This document shows, in pieces, positions 42,890 through 47,040 of a stretch of DNA of 47,040 nt. The stretch covers positions 1 to 47,040 of the forward strand of contig WRGF01000214.1 of NCBI GenBank assembly GCA_009787345.1, written 5' to 3'. Numbering within the stretch: position 1 is the stretch's first letter; each line of letters opens with the position of its first letter. Below the pieces are notes generated by a model. That model was not told the DNA's origin. It saw nothing but the letters and a program-made list of their open reading frames with translations, and made no database searches. Position numbers and translations under genes: made by a program. This DNA comes from Turicibacter sp. Its GTDB lineage: Bacteria; Bacillota_I; Bacilli_A; MOL361; Turicibacteraceae.

Positions 42890-42911
42890 GGTGAAAAAGG
42901 AGGTCGGCAAG

Positions 42912-43532
42912 ATGAAGAAGATACATGCCTTTGTGGGCGACTACTATCATGAAGCGGGGCCGATAAGCACTGCCCTGCAAACTGCTGCGGTAGGGGTTGG
43001 CGAGGATATTGAGCTTTTGATTGATGACTTACAAACGTTATCCGAAGTGTTGTCCTCGAACCCAGCGGCTATCATTATCGCCCGGGAGGACCGTTTAAAT
43101 CCTGTGGATGCCGAGATACATCATTGGCTGACTTCCGAAATCGACAAAAAATTGGAAAAGTACGTGCAAAATGGGGGGCGCCTGCTAGCGATTCATGCGG
43201 GTCTTGCCTCTTATCCTGAAAATTCCAGCTATGTCCAGATGCTCAAAGGCTATTTCATCACCCATCCCGAGGCTCACTGCCCGGTGCGCTACCACTCTCA
43301 CGATATGGATTTCGTGGTCATTGACGAACACTATTTCACCCATGTGGAAGAGGCGGCCACCGAGGTATTTTTACGTTCTAATTCATGCCACGGGGAATAT
43401 GCTGCTGGCTGGCGCCATCCCTTCGGCCGTGGGAAAGTGATGTGTTTGGTTCCGACTCATAACATGGAAGGGTACAAACACCAAGAGGTCATTAGGCTTT
43501 ATAAGGAAGCCATCGAATACGCTATCAGTTAG
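42912..43532 (+). CDS. ThuA-domain (class I amidotransferase-like) protein
   Basis: 206 residues from the ATG at 42912, six bases after AAGGAGG. The flavodoxin-like ThuA fold is seen in KKIHAFVGDYYHEAG, an acidic helix with AAIIIAREDR, GGRLLAIHAGLASYP, MLKGYFITHPEAHCPVRYH and GRGKVMCLVPTHNMEGY. ThuA proteins are linked to trehalose and other sugar use; the nucleophile Cys of true amidotransferases is not in the usual place (AIHAGLA). The reaction is unknown. The hydroxyacid oxidase-like gene follows 200 bases later on the same strand, and the pair may form one sugar-acid pathway. Confidence 0.85.
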   Translation: MKKIHAFVGDYYHEAGPISTALQTAAVGVGEDIELLIDDLQTLSEVLSSNPAAIIIAREDRLNPVDAEIHHWLTSEIDKKLEKYVQNGGRLLAIHAGLASYPENSSYVQMLKGYFITHPEAHCPVRYHSHDMDFVVIDEHYFTHVEEAATEVFLRSNSCHGEYAAGWRHPFGRGKVMCLVPTHNMEGYKHQEVIRLYKEAIEYAIS

Positions 43533-43653
43533 CCAATCTAGTTTCGCAAGCCACTCCGAGGAAAAACTTGACCTTCCGAGTTGTCGTTTCTGGGAAACCC
43601 ACCCAGATTCAACAACTCTACAGGCACAAATTTTTTCTCTTCATAAGAGGGCT

Positions 43654-43692
43654 TGTGACTACAGTACTCGCTTCGCTCCGTGCTGCGTCACA
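43654..43692 (+). repeat. long hairpin in the leader of the hydroxyacid oxidase gene
   Basis: TGTGAC and GTCACA, then CAGTAC and GTGCTG, form a broken 12-pair stem over a loop containing CGCTTCGCTCC. There is no T-run. It lies 40 bases before the gene and looks like a dispersed palindromic unit or a leader structure. Confidence 0.6.
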
Positions 43693-43732
43693 GAAAGAGC
43701 GTGTGCTGCACCTTTTATTAGAGGAGAAAAAA

Positions 43733-44644
43733 ATGGAACGAAAAAAATCAGGAAATTCAAATCACATCACCCGGGAATACTTCGATTCGATTTTGGTTGA
43801 AATGCGCCACATCGATTCCGATATTCCGGACTTGACCTTTGAGGCATTCGGGGAAACCTTCTCGACGCCCCTTACTACCGCAGCCCTTTCTCATTTGAAT
43901 AACGCTCATCCGGAGGGATGCATCGAACTGGCTCGGGGTGCAAAGCTTGCCAATGCCATGATGTGGGTTGGAATGGGAGAGGATGCGGAACTTGAAGGCA
44001 TCGTGGCTACGGGAGCCAAAACGGTCAAAATCATCAAGCCGTATATCAAAAATGAGGAAGTTTTCCGAAAAATCAGGCATGCCGAGGCCCAAGGCTGCAT
44101 CGCTGTAGGGATTGATATTGACCATTCCTTCGACCATCGCGGGCAATACGACAATGTCTTTGGGCTTCAGATGAACTGCAAGTCATTTGAAGAAATCAAG
44201 GCATTTGCCAAGTCAACCGATCTGCCTTTCATCGTTAAAGGGGTCATGAGCGCAGAAGATGCAAAAAAATGCCTGGAAGCGGGAGTCGCAGGCATTGTCG
44301 TCTCCCACCACCATGGCATTATGGACTATGTCATTCCTCCACTGGTTGCCTTGCCCCAAGTCCTTGAAGCTATAGCCGGCAAAATCCCTGTTTTCGTGGA
44401 CTGTGGCATTGAATCCGGCATGGATGCTTTCAAAGCGATGGCCATGGGGGCGACCGCAGTTTCCGTCGGACGCGCCTTGATGCTTCCACTGAAAAAAGAA
44501 GGGGCTCAAGGCGTGGCAGACAAATTCAAGGAAATGGGCGAAGGGCTAAGCGCTGCCATGGCACGGACGGGTTCCAAAGACATTAAAAGCATTGACCCAG
44601 GTGTCCTCTGGTTAGGAGCGCCCTACCACAAATTCAGAAAATAA
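43733..44644 (+). CDS. FMN-dependent alpha-hydroxy-acid oxidase homologue
   Basis: 303 residues. The ATG at 43733 follows GAGGAG; frame continues upstream but without a start signal. The TIM barrel has the FMN Lys169 in LPFIVKGV, and FVDCGIESGMDAFKAMAMGATAVSVGR matches the phosphate-binding end of L-lactate oxidase and glycolate oxidase. The catalytic block, SNHGGRQLD in classical enzymes, reads SHHHGIMDY at 191-199: a His is kept, but the substrate-binding Arg is Ile or Met. The N-terminal 60-residue segment of true lactate oxidases is shorter. Substrate and even activity on L-lactate are therefore uncertain. The gene ends at a strong terminator. Confidence 0.85.
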   Translation: MERKKSGNSNHITREYFDSILVEMRHIDSDIPDLTFEAFGETFSTPLTTAALSHLNNAHPEGCIELARGAKLANAMMWVGMGEDAELEGIVATGAKTVKIIKPYIKNEEVFRKIRHAEAQGCIAVGIDIDHSFDHRGQYDNVFGLQMNCKSFEEIKAFAKSTDLPFIVKGVMSAEDAKKCLEAGVAGIVVSHHHGIMDYVIPPLVALPQVLEAIAGKIPVFVDCGIESGMDAFKAMAMGATAVSVGRALMLPLKKEGAQGVADKFKEMGEGLSAAMARTGSKDIKSIDPGVLWLGAPYHKFRK

Positions 44645-44647
44645 ATA

Positions 44648-44682
44648 AGGGGCTGTCATTGCGACGGCCCCTTGTTTTATGT
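44648..44682. terminator. bidirectional terminator between converging operons
   Basis: AAGGGGC-T-GTC and GAC-G-GCCCCTT form a ten-pair stem with a single mismatch; T-rich sequence lies on both sides. Confidence 0.85.
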
Positions 44683-45060
44683 TTTTTCCTTGCAGGTCGT
44701 ACAGTGACCTTTCAACAGCAAATCCACCGACAGGATTTCCCCGTGGGCCGACTTGCCGATTTCCGCTAATGGTGCCAGGTTTTCCGCTGGCAGGCATTCG
44801 AGGCTTGAACAGCTCATGCACCAAAAATGAAAATGCTCATGGTCTTTTGCAGGCTCGAACTGGTCTGGCTCCCCGGGGATACTGATTTTCTTGACCTGAC
44901 CGGCCTCCACCAACTGCCCTAAATTCCGGTAAACGGTCCCCAGGCTCAACGTTGGGATTTCCGACTTCAATTTATAATGGATCGCATCCGCCGTAAAATG
45001 CCCCGCCTCGGACTCGCACATAAACTTATAAATCAACTCGCGCTTCTTGGAATATTTCAC
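44677..45060 (-). CDS. Fur-family metalloregulator
   Basis: 127 residues from a GTG at 45060 with GAGGTGA upstream. The winged helix (1-~65) includes HFTADAIHYKL and LSLGTVYRNLGQLVEAG. The structural zinc site is complete with Cys81, Cys84, Cys120 and Cys123. The regulatory site keeps His21, His76 and His78, but both Asp ligands that make B. subtilis PerR react with peroxide are changed: Glu69 for Asp85 and Glu88/Cys89 for Asp104. It may sense iron, zinc or manganese rather than peroxide. The GTG overlaps the TGA of sfsA (GTGA), so it is translationally coupled, last in plsC-sfsA-fur. Confidence 0.9.
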   Translation of the reverse strand: MKYSKKRELIYKFMCESEAGHFTADAIHYKLKSEIPTLSLGTVYRNLGQLVEAGQVKKISIPGEPDQFEPAKDHEHFHFWCMSCSSLECLPAENLAPLAEIGKSAHGEILSVDLLLKGHCTTCKEKT

Positions 45061-45743
45061 AATATCACCTCGACTTTATTCCTAACTTCCATTTGGTTTG
45101 GGCTGACTTGGCAGTCATATGCTAAAACCCTGACCCCTTTTCCAGAAGAGTGCCTTAGGGCATCTGCTAACTTGGGATCCATCAAGCGATTGGGCTCGAA
45201 ATAATTGACGGGTGAGAATTGGATGACGAAAAAGATGATGCATTCATAGCCCTCATCAATGGCATTCGCCAACTCGTACACATGCTTCGTTCCCCGGGCT
45301 GTCGGGGCATCTGGAAACATGGCCACCCCATCACGTTCCAGGGTGACCCCTTTGACTTCCACCAAAATTTTTCGCCCAGAAACGGTTTCCAGAAAAATAT
45401 CTATCCGGGAATTGCCATACTTATACTCCCTTTTAGAAAATGAAATCTCCCCCAAACCAAGTTTGCCAGCCAAAATGGCCTCATAAGCCGCCCCATTAGG
45501 GATTTGGCTGTCTATGTTGATAAGGAGCCCGCCTTTTTGGACGGCAATCAATGAATAATCCGTCTTGCGGGAAGGCGACGGGGCGTGTTCAAGGTAAACG
45601 GTCACACCTGGAATCAACAGCTCCCGGCAACGTCCCGTATTCTTGACATGGGCCACCACTTGAACCCCGTCCACCAAGCAATGGGCGATAAAGCGGTTGG
45701 GGCGCTCTAAAAAGGTCGCCGATACCACCTCGTTATAATGCAT
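45057..45743 (-). CDS. sfsA: SfsA family DNA/RNA nuclease
   Basis: 228 residues with GGGGTG before the ATG. The family signatures are present: RFIAHCLVDG, AHVKNTGRCRELLIPG, SRIDIFLE (catalytic Asp), LVEVKGVTL (Glu-x-Lys, PD-(D/E)XK-like nuclease core) and FPDAPTARGTKHV. E. coli SfsA was first described as a sugar-fermentation stimulation protein that binds DNA; the nuclease role is inferred from the core. It overlaps plsC by 11 bases and fur by 4. Confidence 0.93.
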   Translation of the reverse strand: MHYNEVVSATFLERPNRFIAHCLVDGVQVVAHVKNTGRCRELLIPGVTVYLEHAPSPSRKTDYSLIAVQKGGLLINIDSQIPNGAAYEAILAGKLGLGEISFSKREYKYGNSRIDIFLETVSGRKILVEVKGVTLERDGVAMFPDAPTARGTKHVYELANAIDEGYECIIFFVIQFSPVNYFEPNRLMDPKLADALRHSSGKGVRVLAYDCQVSPNQMEVRNKVEVIL

Positions 45744-46440
45744 GGTTCACCCCATAGGCCCCTTGGTAGGATTCCGGCAACAATTCCGCAATGCGTCCCA
45801 TAATGAGATTTAAGCAATGGTCGTCCCAATCCTTTTTGGATTGGTTTTCAGCAGCTTTTCCCAAAAGAAAGGGCTTGCCGATTTTCACATGGACATTGGC
45901 ATCATAAAACGTTTCCCGGCTCATGTTGTCATTGATGGGCATGAATTTCTCGCTGCCCCAAATCGCCATGGGCACAATGACCGCCTTCGTCATCTTAGCA
46001 AACAGCACAATCCCCTTCTTGCCTTCGATCATCTTAGCGGTACGACTCCGGGTCCCCTCCGGGAATATCACGATGCTATTGCCCGCCTTAACCGTGGACA
46101 CCACGCTTTTAATGGCCTCCATGTCCGCAGAACTAGGCGAAATGGGAATGGACTTCACGATGGAAAAGCCCAGGTTGGTCATGGCATTGGCTCCCAACTT
46201 CTTCCCGGCGATGAACGTCACATCCTCACGCTCCAAAACCTTGTTTAAGATAAGCCCATCGGAATTGCTCAAATGGTTGCAAACGAACAGGTAAGGCCCT
46301 TTTTTTTCGTCCAAATGCTCCATCCCGCTCACCTTCAAATTGGCTTTTTTAGCAATCTGCCAATCAATGTATTTCTTCATCTGGTTAGCCAGCAACTTCT
46401 CCGGTAAAATCCTGAAAAATCCTAAGACAAATTTATTCAT
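45733..46440 (-). CDS. plsC: 1-acyl-sn-glycerol-3-phosphate acyltransferase
   Basis: 235 residues. The ATG at 46440 is chosen (MNKFVLGFFRILP) with GGACGGGAAG upstream; the in-frame ATG at 46518 has no ribosome site. The acyltransferase motif I NHLSNSDG carries the catalytic His and Asp, and motif III reads FPEGTRSR. Motif II lies around IAGKKLG and motif IV around VPMAIWG. It adds the second acyl chain to lysophosphatidic acid in phospholipid synthesis. The N-terminus (3-20) is amphipathic or hydrophobic and should bind the membrane. First gene of plsC-sfsA-fur. Confidence 0.9.
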   Translation of the reverse strand: MNKFVLGFFRILPEKLLANQMKKYIDWQIAKKANLKVSGMEHLDEKKGPYLFVCNHLSNSDGLILNKVLEREDVTFIAGKKLGANAMTNLGFSIVKSIPISPSSADMEAIKSVVSTVKAGNSIVIFPEGTRSRTAKMIEGKKGIVLFAKMTKAVIVPMAIWGSEKFMPINDNMSRETFYDANVHVKIGKPFLLGKAAENQSKKDWDDHCLNLIMGRIAELLPESYQGAYGVNHAL

Positions 46441-46581
46441 TAAACTTCCCGTCCTTTTAAAAGGTGCATCCACCTGATTGAAAGTCTCGTTGATGTGATT
46501 AATAGTTATGCCATTCAATTATAGCATAAATCAAAGGCAATTTCTAATAAAATCAGACAGCCAGGAATTCGTTAAAATATC

Positions 46582-46716
46582 TTAATCTAGGTCATGCTTC
46601 CACATAAATAAAATATGGATTTCCTTGGATAATTCATCGACGTTATAAAAAATTCGGTGCTGACTATTGATCCGACGGGAATAAATGCCGTATTTGTTTA
46701 TACATCCTAAACCTCT
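46582..46716 (-). pseudogene. C-terminal remnant of a Txe/YoeB-type toxin
   Basis: 44 codons are open to the stop. The frame reads NKYGIYSRRINSQHRIFYNV and ends in FMWKHDLD. This is the end of RelE-superfamily YoeB/Txe mRNA interferases (G-x-[YW]-S-R-R-I-x-x-x-H-R-L-V-Y-x-V) with the catalytic histidine region. The first half of the toxin is missing and no start or ribosome site precedes the fragment. Confidence 0.75.
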
Positions 46717-46835
46717 TCATGGGACAAAAAATCAGTTCGGTCCTGCTTCATGCTTTCTAAAAGACGAGCGTCGAGGTCAAATTTAATATGAACCCTCGGT
46801 TTCGACACAATAAAGCAATCAACGACAATAAATAA
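46707..46835 (-). pseudogene. possible antitoxin C-terminal remnant
   Basis: 42 codons open between stops, without an ATG; a GTG at 46808 has no ribosome site. The end, DARLLESMKQDRTDFLSHEEV, resembles tails of PHD/YefM-type antitoxins, and it overlaps the toxin fragment by 10 bases, as antitoxin and toxin genes often do. The identification depends on the neighbour. Confidence 0.45.
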
Positions 46836-46886
46836 CTATCAATTTTATGTCAAAAAAAGTCAAATGCTTGACTCAGTTGTAACCGC

Positions 46887-46915
46887 TTTACTTTTCGTTC
46901 GAAATGGGGTATTAT
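46887..46915 (+). promoter_or_regulatory. promoter reading out of the right end
   Basis: -35 TTTACT (46887-46892), a 17-base spacer and -10 TATTAT (46910-46915). Confidence 0.5.
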
Positions 46916-47000
46916 GGAAATACCCGAAAGGGAATCTAAAACACCCAGTCCTGAGGAGTAAAATTCCTTCGAGTTAATTACCTAAAATATCCACTTCCCT

Positions 47001-47015
47001 TAAGCGCTTTCGATT
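47001..47015 (+). promoter_or_regulatory. cre-like catabolite response element
   Basis: Read on the minus strand, CGAAAGCGCTTAAG matches the cre consensus WTGAAARCGYTTWNN with one mismatch. It lies downstream of the promoter at 46887-46915, in a road-block position. Confidence 0.5.
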
Positions 47016-47040
47016 TGGCAAAATTATACGTGAACTTTTA

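Larger units (their letters stand above)
46441..47040. other. right-end region with a gene relic and a promoter
   Basis: No intact gene is seen. It contains a decayed toxin-antitoxin locus on the minus strand (46582-46835), and on the plus strand a promoter (46887-46915) and a cre-like site (47001-47015) for a gene beyond the window. Confidence 0.6.

Overview
The window is chromosomal DNA of a Bacillota/Bacilli bacterium, probably Lactobacillales (Aerococcaceae- or Carnobacteriaceae-like). The evidence is consensus sigma-A promoters and Shine-Dalgarno sites, a phosphotransferase-centred sugar metabolism, a short pyruvate kinase without the extra C-terminal domain of Bacillus, class Ib ribonucleotide reductase, LiaFSR, and a PTS/6-phospho-beta-glucosidase set. 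The order ytfI-ytfJ-ytxK-ackA-nrnA-dnaE-pfkA-pyk recalls the Bacillus subtilis map, with accDA and the spore gene pair near nrnA missing. I see no rRNA, tRNA or CRISPR. The family placement is inference.

Layout. 1-3.9 kb: a membrane-anchored phosphoesterase-fold protein that has lost its metal ligands, a Gly/Cys-rich protein, an ABM-family monooxygenase, a beta-hydroxyacid dehydrogenase and a polysaccharide deacetylase. 4-7 kb: ptsI and ptsH as separate transcription units, then an orphan membrane-tethered EIIB domain. 7-8.5 kb: a lipoprotein and a CotD-like protein. 8.5-18.8 kb: the central-metabolism/replication block above, all on the minus strand. 19-22.1 kb: nrdI-nrdE without nrdF, with a DnaA-box cluster upstream. 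22.2-25.4 kb: liaF-liaS-liaR with two small membrane-protein genes. 25.6-28.5 kb: lactose/cellobiose-type PTS IIA-IIB facing DUF3284 and IIC. 28.6-32.6 kb: a CDF transporter, then padR-DUF1700-DUF4097 with a divergent DUF4097-like paralogue.

32.6-34.5 kb is an AT-richer accessory island. It has an IS4-type insertion-sequence remnant with intact terminal repeats, then a secreted protein driven by a fully consensus promoter and followed 3 bases later by a 52-residue membrane protein. 34.6-38.9 kb: topB, a histidine phosphatase and a GH4 6-phospho-beta-glucosidase in one operon. 39-44.7 kb: a small Cys/His membrane protein, an FtsX-like permease with a relic of a second copy behind it, an HtrA protease, a ThuA-like protein and an FMN-dependent hydroxyacid oxidase homologue. 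44.7-46.4 kb: plsC-sfsA-fur, an overlapping operon. The right end holds a decayed toxin-antitoxin locus and a promoter with a cre-like site reading out of the window.

How the genes fit together: PTS proteins import beta-glucosides, LicH hydrolyses the phosphorylated product, and PfkA, Pyk and AckA carry the carbon to acetate and ATP. LiaFSR and the PadR/DUF4097 module look like envelope-stress systems. The best candidates for undescribed biology are the secreted/membrane protein pair (33350-34309), the two-sided DUF4097 module with its tandem operator, the orphan membrane EIIB, the inactive phosphoesterase and the DnaA-box cluster before nrdI.
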